From Tulasnella sp. 424 (lineage: Eukaryota; Basidiomycota; Agaricomycetes; Cantharellales; Tulasnellaceae): a stretch of 64,000 nt of DNA. Position numbers and translations under genes: made by a program. Under the pieces are notes generated by a model, which saw nothing but the letters and a program-made list of their open reading frames with translations, made no database searches and was not told where the DNA came from. The DNA lies in NCBI GenBank assembly GCA_019633425.1, contig WSUB01000100.1:1-64000 (forward strand). Reading direction: 5' to 3'. Positions 1 to 13,077 of the stretch are shown piece after piece; position 1 is the stretch's first letter; each line of letters begins with the position of its first letter.

Positions 1-1825
1 GCGGTGGTTTGGACTAAGCCATTGCTGACCTTGAGGAGCAACCTAGGTATTCCCAGAGTGTTAGCGAAGCCGAATCTCTAAGAGTATGGGTAGATTGGCT
101 CCTCTTGGTATTATGTCCCGCATGTTGGCGACTTTACGAAGGAGAGGAGAGAAAGGTCGTGAAGAGAACCAATTTACAGCTTGGGGGGTATTTGTACCTG
201 TCCAGGCACCAGTGTTACCACGCCGACCCGTGACGCCACTGTGTCGAGGTATGTTGTATAAGCGATTTCGCCGACTGCTCAGAGATCATGTAACTTGTAC
301 CCAAGTGATATCAAAGGACAGTTCTAGCTACGACTATCCACTGTAGCTCGTTAATAGTGACCGACGTTGAATCCGCCCCCAAGCGTCAGGGTGGCCATCC
401 AGGTGCGCTGGAGGAGGCCCCGTAACAATGTATAAAGAACCTGCATTCGAGTGAGATCGTGTTTCAACTGCTTGCTGTGAGTATATTTTGTGGTGAATCT
501 CAGTGTGGTTCGCTCTTGATGTGGGCGAGCACAGAACCATAAAGAAAACGTGGTCAGGGAGCGGGCAAAGTAGACCGAGGAATTGGTGACACGGAAGAGA
601 GCTACCAACTCTAAAAAACTCCGAGCCTCTGTATCGGAGAGGTCAAGCAGGCCAGAAGGTGATCCTTGGAGGGAAACATTGTAAGGTAGGAAGGGTGCAA
701 CAAGCCCCGGGAGAGTACCCTAGCCTGTCAGGTGAAATCAAAGGCTCGTGTAGTCTCAGCCCGGCTGAATCATCCGAAATAGTCTCGTTATACAAGCCAA
801 TGATATCAGTTGGGGCTGAAGAGATTGCACAACGCTGTTTTCTTGTGTATAAGCTGTTGTCAGGATCGTTCAGAAATGAAAATATCTCACACCTTTCTCT
901 CTCTAATGCTGAACGAACAAAGTACGAGCAAAGATGAGGCATTTCCGTACCACCCTTCTGCATATGCATGCGCGATATACTTAAGCGGTGTCGTCTTTCT
1001 CAGCCTCTCATAGAAAGCGCGCCCGAGCCAGGGAAAGTTCGAACATGGACATCGAGATTATCTTATCATATTTGCGCAACTTACTCCGTTCGTAAGTGCT
1101 AGTTCAAAAGTCGTGTCGAGTTGGTATTCGTGCATATGTCTAAATCTTCGAGCACGGGAGTGGCGAGAGATGCAAGACTCGGAATTGCCACGACTAGCCC
1201 CTGAATGCTCTGTGCGGGCACGAGGGCAGCCGCTTCATCCGATTTCCATAGAGTTCACGACCGATAAAGCTCTGATACATCTACTCGGATCAATCAGATA
1301 CGATACGCCAACCTCCTTGCCTTGACCATCTCCGTCCCTCGCGGTTGGCGAGGACGAACGTCCCACCTGGGCTCTGGTGACCTAGCCGGGCGCCTTCTTT
1401 GACTTGTTCAACTGTTAATGTGTCTCATTCGGCAATGGTAAGCTTTCAGTGAGACTCAAAGTACCACAAAGCCCATGGATTCTCCGGAAAGGCATGGTCT
1501 CCCCTCTTTCAGTGGGGCTTGTGACTGGTTGAATGGCTTGCTCTCGCTTGGGTTTCCCTTTATTTTCTTTGAAACATGCCTGAAGGATTTTATAACGTCT
1601 GGATCCCCAGAGCTGGTGCTGAAATGCCGTCTTTGTTCGTCAACCTCTGGTCGAGGCCGCTTGCGGAGTCAAAGGGACGGGTTTAAGACGGAGATCGTTG
1701 GCCCTTTGACCACATTTGACCGTAAAAGTCACTCCGCCCGTTCGCCTGACGCGTTTCTTCCTTCCATATACTTCCCTCGTCCCGTCTTCAGCTCTGTACC
1801 CCCCCTCCTGTGTATGGAAAGAAAC
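1..1825. other. No gene recognised, left edge
   Basis: No reading frame here has a recognisable domain, and the open frames are short and scattered on both strands. The last 200 bases are pyrimidine-rich and lie directly upstream of the importin alpha start, so they probably hold its promoter and leader. A gene with very short exons cannot be excluded. Confidence 0.5.
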
Positions 1826-3625
1826 ATGGAGCATAGACGAGCAAGTGAGGACCTCTTGGCCGGCACACCCCACATCCAACCACTCACATTGATTCCAATT
1901 TAGCCTACAAGAATAAGAGCGCAGGCTTCAAGCAAGATGAGCTCAGACGTCGTCGTGAGGAGCAGCAAGTCGAGATCCGCAGGCAGAAGCGTGAAGAGAA
2001 CATCAGCAAGCGTCGAAATCTAGCAACCAGTTCCGGTCCAGACTCGGATGATGAAGGCACGGGCCCCAACTTCGACGCCCCGGTGAGTAACCCCCAAGGA
2101 AAAACCTCACAACACGACTTGTTTACTCATGAATATGTCTTAGCTGGCCCAAGAAATGGTTGCAGGCGTGTTTTCAGACGATCCAGACCGCCAACTTGAC
2201 GCCACAACGAAGTTCCGCAAGCTGCTCTCCAAGGAGAAAAACCCACCCATCGAACGCGTCATCGATTGCGGTGTCGTTCCTCGCTTCGTCCAGTTCCTTA
2301 AGGGAAATCATTCTATGCTTCAGTTTGAGGCGGCTTGGGCTCTCACCAACATCGCCTCGGGGACTGCCGATCACACCCAAGTTGTGATCGAGGCTGGAGC
2401 CGTGCCGGAGTTCATCAACCTCCTTTCATCTCCGGTCCTTGACGTAAGGGAGCAGGCAGTATGGGCTTTGGGAAATATTGCTGGAGATTCCCCACGTTGC
2501 CGAGACCATGTTTTGCAGATGGGTGCCCTTCGCCCACTGCTTAACCTCCTCAGCGAGAACCACAAACTGTCCATGCTGAGAAATGCGACGTGGACATTGA
2601 GCAACTTCTGCAGAGGAAAGAGTCCCCAACCCGACTGGGAGCTGGTGAGTCTGCCTCAGGCCCAGACTATCCTTTTCGCCCACATTAACCGTTGTATATT
2701 TAGATCTCCCCTGCCCTTGGCGTCTTGACCAAACTCATCTACTCCCTTGATGATGAAGTTCTTATCGATGCTTGCTGGGCCATTTCCTACCTTTCCGACG
2801 GGTCAAATGACAAGATTCAGGCCGTCATCGAATCAGGAGTTTGCCGCCGTCTCGTCGACCTCCTCATGCACCCTTCCACCTCGGTTCAAACACCAGCTCT
2901 TCGCTCAGTTGGCAACATTGTTACGGGCGACGACCTCCAAACCCAGGTCGTCATCTCCTCGGGTGCTCTCCCCGCTCTCCTGTCCCTTTTGTCGTCTCCG
3001 AAGGAAGGCATCCGGAAGGAGGCGTGCTGGACCATTTCCAATATCACCGCTGGTTCCCCACACCAGATCCAGGCCGTCATCGACGCCAACATCATCCCTC
3101 CTCTCATCAACATCCTGCAGAACGCCGACTTCAAGACCAAGAAGGAAGCATGCTGGGCCATTTCCAACGCCACGTCTGGAGGTCTCCTTGAGCCAAGCCA
3201 GATCCGGTACCTTGTCTCGCAGGGATGCATCAAACCCCTCTGCGACCTGTTGACTATGATGGACAACAAGATCATCCAGGTCGCTCTCGATGGATTGGAC
3301 AACATTCTCAAAGTTGGCGAAATGGACAGGGAGACCGCGGGCCCGGGAGCTGTCAACCAATATGCTCTGTTCGTGGAGGAGGCAGGAGGTTTGATGACGA
3401 TCCATCAGCTCCAACACCACGACAACTTGGAGATCTACAAGAAGGCGTACTTCATCATGGACAAGTACTTCCCAGACGAAGAAGACGAAGAGGGTGGTGC
3501 CGCAGAGGGCGAATTCCAGGTAACGAATCCTTTTGTATGTGCACGATGCTCCACGACTGACCACGAACCTTCTCTTCTAGTTCAACGCAGGACCTCAACC
3601 TCCTCAGGGCGGATTCTCGTTCTGA
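1826..3625 (+). CDS. SRP1: Importin subunit alpha (karyopherin alpha)
   Basis: Nuclear import adaptor that binds classical nuclear localisation signals and hands cargo to importin beta. Five exons: 1826-1844, 1904-2082, 2144-2644, 2704-3519 and 3581-3625, giving 519 residues, the usual length. The first exon is only 19 nt and ends inside a Thr codon; joining it to exon 2 gives the basic importin-beta-binding domain (residues about 7-45, with [18 protein letters not shown]). Armadillo repeats follow, with the Trp/Asn ladder visible as [55 protein letters not shown] and [11 protein letters not shown]. An acidic stretch (DEEDEEGG) and a short GGFSF tail close the protein. All introns are GT-AG. 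It appears to be the normal single-copy gene; two distant relatives lie at 14558-18513. Confidence is high, though the exact first ATG is inferred from the splice. Confidence 0.96.
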
Positions 3626-5469
3626 TCCATCCTCTCCTTCGCAACGTTGGTTTCTTGAACAATCCTCTTCACCATCCTGTCTTTCACTTTTCATTGTAGG
3701 CCCATCATCAAATGTATTTCTCTTGATTCCGCATTCCTTCATATCCTTCCACTGCTTTTTTTTCATTGGCGTCGGTTTAATGGAGCGTCTAAAGGACGTT
3801 CCACGAACACGGTGCGCGTCTCCGACCCGATTCAGAGTCGGCCCGGGGGTCTTATTAATTGTTGGTGGTTGTAGAATTGAAATCGTTGTACGGTGCTGGA
3901 AGAGTTGTGATCGACGACGGCCATTTGATCGTGACTGCGCAGACATAGGACAACAACGAATCACCTGTGAACCTTTTGAATAATTAAGTTCTGGTTTCTT
4001 TTTGTCTGATACCAGCGTGGCGAGCGATGGAGAGCGGGAGGCAGTCGAGCACCGTGAAAGACCAAAACCAACCCAGCGTTACTACGTGCGAATTTCTGGT
4101 TCCTGGCTCGAGTAAGGTATATAAACAGGCCAAGCTACCGTCCTCTCGCCTTCCACCGCAGTCCTTCTCCTCCTCTTACTGGACCGCGTCGAGCCCGACG
4201 GAGGTGATGCGAAAGCATCCGACGAGTTATTCACCGATGAGCAATGATGCAGAGGAGCCATCTTTTTGCAATGCCCCTACTCCTTTTCACTGACGTCGTG
4301 TCATCTTCCTAGGTCTTTCTGGATGTCGCTACGCAAGCCTAACCGAAGATTCAAACCTTGACTGAGACGGTTTCGACAACCATGTGCCTTAGCCTCAGGG
4401 CTGGGTGTAAGTCCTCTTACTCTTGACGTTAGCGTTCCCCTCACCCCCCATCCCTTCCTATTCTCCCCCTTTAGTTGGATTACTGACGAAGTCATCAGAC
4501 CTTCGGACAATGCGTGGGGCTCTGGGGAGCGGTTTGGGCAGCCGTTCCCTCAAATGCCTGGAGGCCTCCTGTAGTTCGCACCTCGGGCTTCACTGGCTGG
4601 TAACCATTCCGGTCATTCCCCGCAGCACCGTTACGCTCAAGAACCCCGTAAGAAACACATGGGTCTAATGTTTGTCGTCGTGCTCGCTGGCACGACTTCA
4701 TATGTTGGCCTCGGTAGTTTTGGCGAGTCAGTCGATTCGGGTTCGGATTCGGCCTGGGTACTGACGTCACTCTGTTCGTGGCGGGGCGCACGATTCTTGT
4801 CCAACAACCATGCCAGAGCCCCTTAGCGCAGTCCACGGTCGTGTATCGTAGGTCTTCGGTATCTCGTTCCCTCCCTCACCTGATTCTGACTAACCCAGAT
4901 CCCCTTTTAGACCGACCCGCAGGACCGTAAGCCGAACGCGGCGTTTTCGAGAGCCTAGGCTTTGATCCGAACTTGTCTGCTGTCCGCGGAGAAGATTCGA
5001 TTGGCCAGGTATCTCGGAACGTCCGCAGGACGAACGCGAGCCGAGTTTCGGTCACGACAAGCTTTCGGCCTGACGAGCAGCGTCTTGGCGCCTTTTATTA
5101 TTTAGGACCCTAAAGACGTAACGCGGGCCTCCTCGTGGTGGGTCCTGGAAACGTTTTCCTCGATGATATCAGAGCAGGAAAACGGCTAGACCGCGTACGC
5201 ACTTCGACACATCTGCGATTGCGATGAATTCTCGTCTGCGTTCCCTGTAGCCTCCCTGTATTACTTGTACGCAGCAATATTGCCTAACTAGAAGTTCAAA
5301 TAAACCGTATTCGAAGGACTGTGAACACTTTGAACGTAGTACATCTCAGCACAACAGCACAACATATATAATAGTCCGTTTATATCACAAAGCTACATAT
5401 CTCCGGGACCACTTCCAGTTTGGGCCTAAATTCTTAATCACAAATCTATGAGAGATTCTGGCGAAATGG
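3626..5469. other. Intergenic, no gene recognised
   Basis: This 1.8 kb stretch follows importin alpha and precedes the 3' end of the zinc-cluster factor. It contains a TATAAAC at about 4119 and an 88-codon frame (4027-4293 +) with no recognisable domain. A possible exon around 4474-4574 is preceded by a plausible intron (gtgtaagt...ctttag) but I could not build a complete protein from it. A small undetected gene is possible. Confidence 0.4.
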
Positions 5470-8400
5470 TTAGACTTCGCGCAGCCTCGCGTTATCGTCT
5501 GTCGTCCTTGTTGTAGGAGAAGTCACTGTGGTGTTGCCTATTTCGAGATTATAAATATCGTCGAGAAGCTTGATTTGTCTCACTGCGGAACGGCACAATA
5601 ATGAGGACAGTGGTCGATAGTAACCAGGGGTCAATGAGCTACTCACAGCCAACTATTGTTCGATCTCCGAGGTTGCTTAGCATGAACCTGTTTCGGGAAA
5701 CCAGTCAGTGTTTGGTGTCTCCGATCCTTCGTTGGGACGTACCTCACAACACCCAACTCTTGTGTAATCCTCGTTATCTCGGCATCGTCACCAATCCTCA
5801 TCTTCGCCCTCAAGAACCGGATCAAAGCAGCTCCAGCAATGAACCAGCAGAAGCTACACGAGTGGTCCAAATAGATCAGATCGTACGTCGTCCCACATAG
5901 CTTGTAAATCAGTTCGAGGATTGATCGCGTTGCGGCGAGGATGCGGTCGGATGATAGGCAATTTGGCGAGCCGATTTCAGCGTGTGGATCGTGTAAGAGG
6001 ATCATTGCGCTGTGGGGAGGAGACGTTAGCAAGTTTAAAGGTTGAACGAAGGTAGGCGCAACCAAGGGGAGAACTCACACATGGGGTAACAGATGAGCGG
6101 TATACAATACCGGGTCCAACTTGACTCCCAACTCCGTCGGAACAGCGTCCTTGAAATCCTTTGGAATACTTCCAATGAAAGTTCGAATCAAGTTATCCAA
6201 CAACTGGAACTCGGCGGTCTCTCGTGGATCGATTTTACTGCCCGCGGTGCTACTGGGTGCGCCGTAGGGGTACGCTGGATTGTGCGGTGGAGAGCGTTGT
6301 TGCTGCTGCGCCCGTTGAGCATAGTTGTAAGGGTCAGTCGCATTTGATTGGTTGTTGTCGTAGAACTGAGACGCGGTGTAAGTCGACGAGCCCATCGCAG
6401 TTGGACCCATCCCGTCGGTGTATCGCATTTTGAATCGGACGTTGAACGTCTTCACTTTGCCGAGCAAGATGGAGGCTTTGAGGTATAGAGTGAACGCGTC
6501 GGTCATTAGAGGTGGGTGGTTGACGATCATCTTGGGTGTGAAGAGGTGTTGGCGGCCTTGGGTTGGAACGTACGACTAAATGGAAGATAAAGATTTGCTC
6601 AGGGGCCTGGAGGAACATGGCGACGAAAACGGAGTTGCTGACCTCGTTGTTGAAGTCGTTAAGCCTACAAGGCATCATTTGCGAGACGTCGTCATCTCTG
6701 CACAAGAGTGGGACGTAAATCAAAAATGGAAGAGTGAAGTGGACTCGGCAGGGGCGTACGAGATGGTAAGCGGCCAAACTGTTCCGGCGGTATATACTCT
6801 CTCCATGGAGTAGACTCTGTGTTCATGGACGAGTTAGTCGCGTGTCTTCAACTGCTTCAGCCAACAAAGGTAACATACAGCCAGAAAATATTCCTAGTCG
6901 CAGCCACGAAAGTCAGTGTTTACGTTGCTGAGAACCTGGCGTGATGCTGTAACGTACCTTGGTGATTCGATATCGACTGAAGTCTTGGGGTCCGGCATTA
7001 AGGAGAGCATGTGGGGTGGAAGGCGAGACAGCGGTTCGTATCCTGGGGATGCACTGAGGCCCAGCGGAAGTGCCATACGAGAGGCTATTCCGACCCAGGA
7101 GAACGTCTGCAGCCAACAGAATAATTGGTTAGTACGACAAGCCCCGAAACGCAGAAGATCGCTCATCACTGACGTTGACGGACCGACCGGAAGTATGGTT
7201 GTACCAAGCGCAAATGATACCGGCTACGAGCATGAACGGGAAGCTCAGAGTTGATACATGCTTGCCCCCATAAAGCATGCTCACCTTGCATCAACTGAAT
7301 CAACCGATCTCCATTCTGCATTGCCAACCTAAACGCCGCTGAAGCCCACCGAATATGAGATCCACCAAAGCCCGCCTCGTCTTCTCCGACGACGTCTTCC
7401 AGTTTCCTGGGGAAGTACCGAGGGCCTTGATCGTTGTTCCCGAACTTACGGTACAAGATGCCCGAGTTGAAAGAGGCCGTTGCGCCATTAAGAGGATCCA
7501 AGCCTGGGGCGGGGGTGTCCCGGATAATAGGACTGAAAAGGGAGGCCATACCGCAAATGGCGTGGAGGAGGGCCACATGGCTAGAAAAGGCCCAAAGTTG
7601 TAAGCGTGATGACAAAGCAGAATTTGAGGGTGGGGGGGAGGGCGATGGTTTGGCTTACGGGAAATCCGGGGAGGTTGGCACTCTTTGCAAGTTTGCCATG
7701 AATGATGGACGGTGAATCAGCCTTGAGGCGAGCGGAACCGAGGAAAAGAACGTTTCGACCAGATGGTGCAGAATGTCTGGCGGGGGGATGTTGAGCGGCC
7801 AATTATGGATGGTGACTTGAGAGGGTCCGGCCGTCGGGTGGGTGAAAATTCGGCCCGGGAGTTCGGTGACGCTGAACGACGAGGCAAGGATGTCTTCGCC
7901 ATCGAAGAGCTGGAAGAGGGGTGGTAGACTTTGGTGAGCAAAAGACAGGAATCATGGAAACGGTGTCTCTTACTGAAGGTATGTCGATGGGAGGATCTGG
8001 ATAGGGAGCAGCGGAGGTGAGAGCGTAGCCCGAGCGCTTATCAAGAGTTTCTATTGTGGTAGCGCGTGGAGACTCTCCAAAAGCGGTGACAATAGGACCG
8101 CTGCTCGTTGGCGTCAGGGCTTGAGTTGATTGTATGGGAGTAAGCGCTGGCGTTCGTTTGCAGGTACAATTCTGAAGATCGGCGTCTTTTTGCCTTACGA
8201 TGTCCTCAAGTTCCGCTGTTAAGAAGCAGAAAACGAGGATCAGGAAAATGCCAAGATGTTCTTAGGGGGGAGGAGACATGCCGATCCGATTCTCAAGCCG
8301 AGCAATCTTTCCCTTTGGACCCTCGGCAACCTCTTCTGGGTTATCATACGAGCAATCCGGCTCAGCAGGAGTGATCGCCGGGTTGATTTTGAGGGAGTGG

Positions 8401-8859
8401 GCGTGCGAGCGAGAGCATGGGCCACATGGAAGTAGGGCGTCGCTAATGAAACAGACTTCAGTTCTCCGTGATTTTATAAACCCAAGCGTTAACAAACCGA
8501 CCATTTCTAATAAACCGCCGGAAGAGCGTCAGAAGGGGGGGAAAAGCTCAACATGGGCGACGATCGAGAAAAAGCCACAAATTAAGAACCCACCAATTTC
8601 CGTTTTCGACACTTTTAGGAGTTAGCGACAAAATGGTTTTGTTTCGTTTCAGCCCTGCATGCGAAGAAGGTTGATCAAATGATTACGCCCACCTGATGAC
8701 ACGCCTGTGGGGGTAGGAAAGTCGTGGTGAGCGAGTTGAGAATTTCCGGTGTTCGGGCCCGCTCCCCGAATCAAAGAAGCAACAAAACCCAGACTCTACC
8801 TGGTTTCTTCTAAGTGCTGTCTGAGGAGGTACAAAGGTGGATCCTGCAGCGCGGGGCAT
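5470..8859 (-). CDS. Zn2Cys6 fungal transcription factor (fungal_trans domain)
   Basis: Nuclear DNA-binding regulator, target unknown. Sixteen exons (from the start): 8859-8800, 8704-8693, 8611-8590, 8455-8282, 8215-7974, 7909-7659, 7580-7285, 7223-7174, 7106-6958, 6893-6879, 6816-6760, 6697-6643, 6575-6079, 6009-5743, 5687-5647, 5582-5470. They sum to 2301 nt (766 aa). The zinc cluster is split over exons 2-4: ACHQ, CRKRKL, then PCGPCSRSHAH with a long loop before DCSYDN, as in other basidiomycete factors. A coiled coil (ARLENRIAELEDIV) follows. The regulatory middle domain shows VETFFSSVPLASRLIHRPSF, TFSWVGIASRMALPLG and RNIFWLVYSMERVYTAGTVW. The intron at 8216-8281 starts with GC rather than GT, and exons of 12 and 15 nt are unusual. 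The exon 3 donor is the least certain: as modelled it gives one extra residue before the third Cys. An in-frame stop upstream fixes the start. Confidence 0.88.
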
Positions 8860-9089
8860 TTCGGCTACTTGTCTTTGAGATAAATGCCGTCGTCAGTGGC
8901 TTGGGACAACGCGGATGAGACGATGGCCAGCCGATTCGTCGGGCCGGGCATTCGACGTCGAACGCCACGACCAGTTCACGCGGTTTGGGTTCCCCTCTTG
9001 TACGTCTTTCTTCCAAGTCCCACCGCTACTCCCTTCCTCTCTTTACATCTCATTTTTTTCCTTATCCTTCAATATAGCTGCTCAGTGTA
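8860..9089. promoter_or_regulatory. Shared divergent promoter region
   Basis: Only 230 bases separate the start codons of the zinc-cluster factor (minus strand) and the SAC1 gene (plus strand), so both promoters must lie here or overlap the genes. The SAC1 side is pyrimidine-rich. I see no clear TATA box. Confidence 0.5.
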
Positions 9090-11937
9090 ATGGCAGCATT
9101 AGACACTTCTTTGCATGAGGGTTTTCTCTTGTAGGTCTCACTGTTTCAGTTGCACCACATTCGGCAACGTCAGCGCGCGGCCCACTTACACGCGATTCCT
9201 TACCTAATGTCTCATCAGGCATTCCACTCCAGATGAATATATCTTACAACCCAACAACTCTGGTAGAGCACTCGTATTCAACAGAAACAACGGAGACATT
9301 CGTTTGAACCGTACGTGGCATATCCCCAACCAAATGGTCTAGCGCCCACTATTTTTTTCCCTGACCCCTTTCCCCACGATTTCAATCAAGCTAGCAGTCG
9401 GCAGCCCACCTGTACATACTGATAAAGCCGGCAAGATTGTATATGGTTTATTTGGCGTAGTCCCATTACCCACCGGTTCGTAGCGGGCGCGCTCCACGTT
9501 TCAAGTTCTCCTCAAGGGACCTCCCGTTAACCCTGACCTCGTTCTCCGCGGCACATGCACAGCCGACGTCCTCGTCCTCATCACCTCCGCCAAGTCCCGA
9601 GGGAAACTCCTTGGACATCCAGTCTACCTTGCGTCCAGTTTCCTCTTGTTGCCAGTCACCCCGGAGGGCAAAGATCTCACACCCACCGATGGCAAACTCC
9701 TCTCGCTCATTTGGAAACACTTGGCAGATGGCAAGTTCTGGTTCAGTTATGAGTGGGATTTGACGAGGAGGTTGCAAGCTCAGAGTGCTTCGAGTGATCC
9801 TGCTGGTAACGTCGATGCTCGGCCAATGTGGGAGACGGTGGGTGTGGGGCTTCACGTCTGGCGAATTGAAGAATCTGAACTGTTTAGCAGGCCGATGATC
9901 GATTCTTCTGGAATAAGCACCTTCACTCTCAGCTTATTCGATATGGCAATGCAACTGGAGAGCGAGAGGTGAGCAGGGATCGAGATTTCCGGTGACGATG
10001 CTCATTCGGTTCGTTCGTATCGCTCTCTAGATTTCCCGGTTCATCCTGCCTGTCGTCTATGGCTGTAAGTAACCTCACCTCTATTGGGGCGTATCGCTCA
10101 CCGCCATTCAATCTGCAGTCTTCGACCTCCGAACGAGCGTAATCCAATCCCACCCTGTACAATTTGCACTCATCTCCCGCCGCTCACGCCACCGAGCCGG
10201 CGTGCGGTACTTCACTCGCGGTGTCGACGCCAAAGGCAACCCAGGCAACTTCAACGAAAGCGAACAAATACTCATCGCCACTCCTCCCTCATCCTCCAAC
10301 TCCAACGGACCCTCTGTCGCATCCTTTGTCCAAACCCGCGGCAGCGCTCCCTTCTACTGGGCCGAAATCGTCAACCTGATCCGCGTGCCCGACTTGATCG
10401 TCATGGACAAAGGAGCCGAGTCCCACTCGGCGTTCCGAGCGCACATCGACAACCAAGTTGACACCTACGGCAAGCTCCTGCTTTTGAACTTGGTTAAAGG
10501 AAAGGGGAGGGAGAAGCACGTGAAGGATGCGTACGAGGATCTGGTGTTTAGCGAGAAGGACAAGGAGAATAAGGAGAATGAGAAGGTGGCTGATGCGATG
10601 GAAGTGGAGGGCGAGAACAGGGGTACGATGGGTGCGGTGGATTACGTGCATTTCGACGTGCATGTGGAGACTTCGGGTGACAGATGGCATCGTGTCGACG
10701 AGAAGACGGAGGAGTTGGGTGGGACCTTGGAAGACTATGGGTAGGTCTTCGGCTCTCGGGTTGAACCCAGCGTTCAACGTCTGATTAGATCTGACGACCC
10801 TTTAGGTACTTCGAAGCCGGGTCTGATCCTCAGGCTCCCCCAGTCAAAGTTCAATCGGGCGTCGTTCGGACGAACTGCATGGACTGTACGTCTGCTTGCG
10901 TCCGACTCGCAAACTTGGTGCGCTGATATCTTGTGACTCTCACTAGGTCTCGATAGGACCAACCTCATGCAAACCTCTGTCGCAAAGCGAGCCCTCGACA
11001 AGCAAGCGCGTGACTTTGGTCTTTTAACCACTCCCGAACAGTCGATCGAGGGAGAAGAGGAGTTTATGAAGATGTTCCGAGAAGGTCCGTGGGCACGCAC
11101 TGTACCTTGGTCTGCTTCCCAAGCTCACGGTCTCCTTTACTACCGCTTAGTCTGGTCCGACCACGGCAACTTCATCGCCAAGGCGTACACTGGCACTGGT
11201 GCCCTCCGAAGCGACTTTACCCGAACGGGAGTTCGAACGAAGAAAGGAATCGTGCTCGACAAGATGACGAGCGGGTGGAGGTACATCATGAATAACCACT
11301 CGGATGGCTATAAACAGGTGGGGGAGAACTTCATTGTTTTGACGCCAAGTATAGGTGTCGACTCATGGAACCTGATCCCCTGTCTAGGATGGATTTGATT
11401 TGATAACCGGTGCTTGGCAGTCGCATGGAGACTCCGGAGAAGCTGCGGTGCTATTGTATGACAAGCGGCATTGGGCCGTTCGTTTGGTGCGTTGCTCACC
11501 GTCTCGTTGGTCGTGCCAAAGCTAATTCAATGGAAATTTCCGTGTGCTAGGTACCGTACATCTTCTGGTTCTCAATTGTCATGATCATCTTCACCCTCGC
11601 CTTACGTCGATCCTCTTGTGAGTCCATCGTTTGAGCCGTACCTCTGCGGGACGTTGTTTCTCACTTATTACCCTCTTCAAACCTAGCATACTCCATCTTC
11701 TACCCATTAACCCTCTACTCTGCCATCTTCACCTTCACCGCATCTTACATGGCCCGCAACTCTGTCGACTACATCGCATGGCCGAGGTTGAACTACCAAC
11801 CTATGCTAGATGCGATTTACTACGAAGGCCCTGGTGCGCGAACTACGAAGGGATCTAAAGCTCGAGGTGGAGGAGTGGTGCAAGGGGTGCACAAGGGGGA
11901 AAAGACGATTCTGGAGGAAGCAATCAAGGCCCGTTAA
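9090..11937 (+). CDS. SAC1: SAC1-family phosphoinositide phosphatase, copy 1
   Basis: ER/Golgi membrane phosphatase that removes phosphate from PI4P and other phosphoinositides. Thirteen exons: 9090-9130, 9219-9310, 9395-9475, 9563-9837, 9888-9968, 10031-10064, 10119-10740, 10806-10885, 10947-11084, 11151-11317, 11388-11486, 11551-11617, 11687-11937; 675 aa. The SAC domain shows [26 protein letters not shown] and [13 protein letters not shown]. The catalytic CX5R loop NCMDCLDRTN (first Cys about residue 433) is assembled across an intron at 10886-10946. Two hydrophobic segments near the C-terminus, in exons 12 and 13, match the Sac1 membrane hairpin. The segment usually reading [11 protein letters not shown] is diverged here (FDVHVETSGDR). 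The 66-nt intron at 11085-11150 is in frame and stop-free, so its retention would add 22 residues. A paralogue with matching introns is at 46455-49209. Confidence 0.95.
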
Positions 11938-12647
11938 GGGGTGGCTTGGAAGACGGTGGAGTGGGGAAGCCTGCATACCTAATGGATCGCTCTTTCTTTT
12001 GATTTTTCTTTGCTGCATTTTCATTTCGATTTCTGGACTTTTCTTTTAGATTGATGGATTCTCCAATAGAGACTTTCTGATTTCTCGGGTAGTGGGGAGC
12101 GGCGTGAGAGCGCTTCGAATATCAACCTCCCACGTCGACAGCTGCTACGAACAGCCCTCCACCTCTCATCCTCTCCACAGTTCACCTCTGCCATTCATCT
12201 TACCGATTCTCCTCTTCTTCTGCAAGGAAAAAAAGGACAACAAACATCGATTACAATTACTGCGAACGACGAAGACAAGATCATACATATATACAAAACT
12301 CAGAATAACGGAGTGGTTTGGCCATCCCAGCCATCCCCGATACCACCGACCATCAACGCCAAAATAGTACACTGAATAACGTCCATGAACAGAGTGACCA
12401 CAGGATAACATGGGAAATACGTATAGGGGAGTTAGAGCATGTCGTCTCCTCCAACTGAGCAGGCTCCGCAGAACGGTTGGAAGGACGGTACGAAAGAGGA
12501 AGGCCCGGGGAGAAAGCTTAAGGAAGGTCCGTCCTTCAGGTGAGTCATAGACCCAGGGAAGGTATATTGACAGGAGCCAAGACGTAGCGCCGCCATGGTA
12601 GACCTTGAGCCGTTGCAAGGGCCTCAGCCTGATTCAAGGTCACTCCA

Positions 12648-13077
12648 TCACCAATCCCACTTCTGGAACTCGACCGTAACACCAGCTCCGACGCCACTGG
12701 CGACCGAATATACGGCGCAGCCATCAGCGGTCTCACCGCTCTGCCACTCCTCGGCTCCGGGACTCGCAGTCCAGTCAAAGTCCGGTAACTCCGACTCCCA
12801 CGTCTGTGGCGCTCGACAGGGGGTATCTGTGGGAATCATCATCAGCTTCTTTCGCCTTCCGGAAAAGGAAATCAGCTCGACACCGACCAGGACGTTCTGC
12901 AGCCTTTTCCCCCTTGCCTTCGCAACGCACAAGGCTTTTTTCTGGGTGTTCGCCGTCTTCTATCTGTACTGGCAAAGGTTTGGACGTCGACTTCGACGGA
13001 GGGGGTACTTTATCGACATCGGTGACGGCCTGGGTGTTGGCCTTCTGAGATGGGGATACTTTGGTCCACTGAGGCAT
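12648..13077 (-). CDS. Array gene copy 1, unknown function
   Basis: First member of the array family; I do not recognise the protein. Exon 1 is 13077-12888 and exon 2 is 12826-12648, joined over a 61-nt intron, giving 122 aa. The N-terminal half is polar, rich in Ser, Pro and Lys (MPQWTKVSPSQKANTQ...), with no signal peptide or membrane segment. The C-terminal half is a compact conserved module beginning DTPC, then DFDWTASPGAEEW, DGCAVYS and a terminal VEFQKWDW. The intron uses a GTCGGT donor and CCCACAG acceptor; it shifts frame and contains no usable continuation, so splicing is required. It is the copy closest to SAC1 and may be near the origin of the array. Confidence 0.75.

Noticed and set aside
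1475..1903. 142-codon plus-strand frame just before importin alpha
   Set aside because: It overlaps the first importin alpha exon in another frame and has no recognisable domain.
2905..3564. 219-codon minus-strand frame inside importin alpha
   Set aside because: Shadow of the importin alpha fourth exon; no domain of its own.
4195..4300. Possible C/D box snoRNA (tgatg-like and ctga boxes)
   Set aside because: The C box is imperfect and I found no terminal stem or convincing guide; chance is likely.
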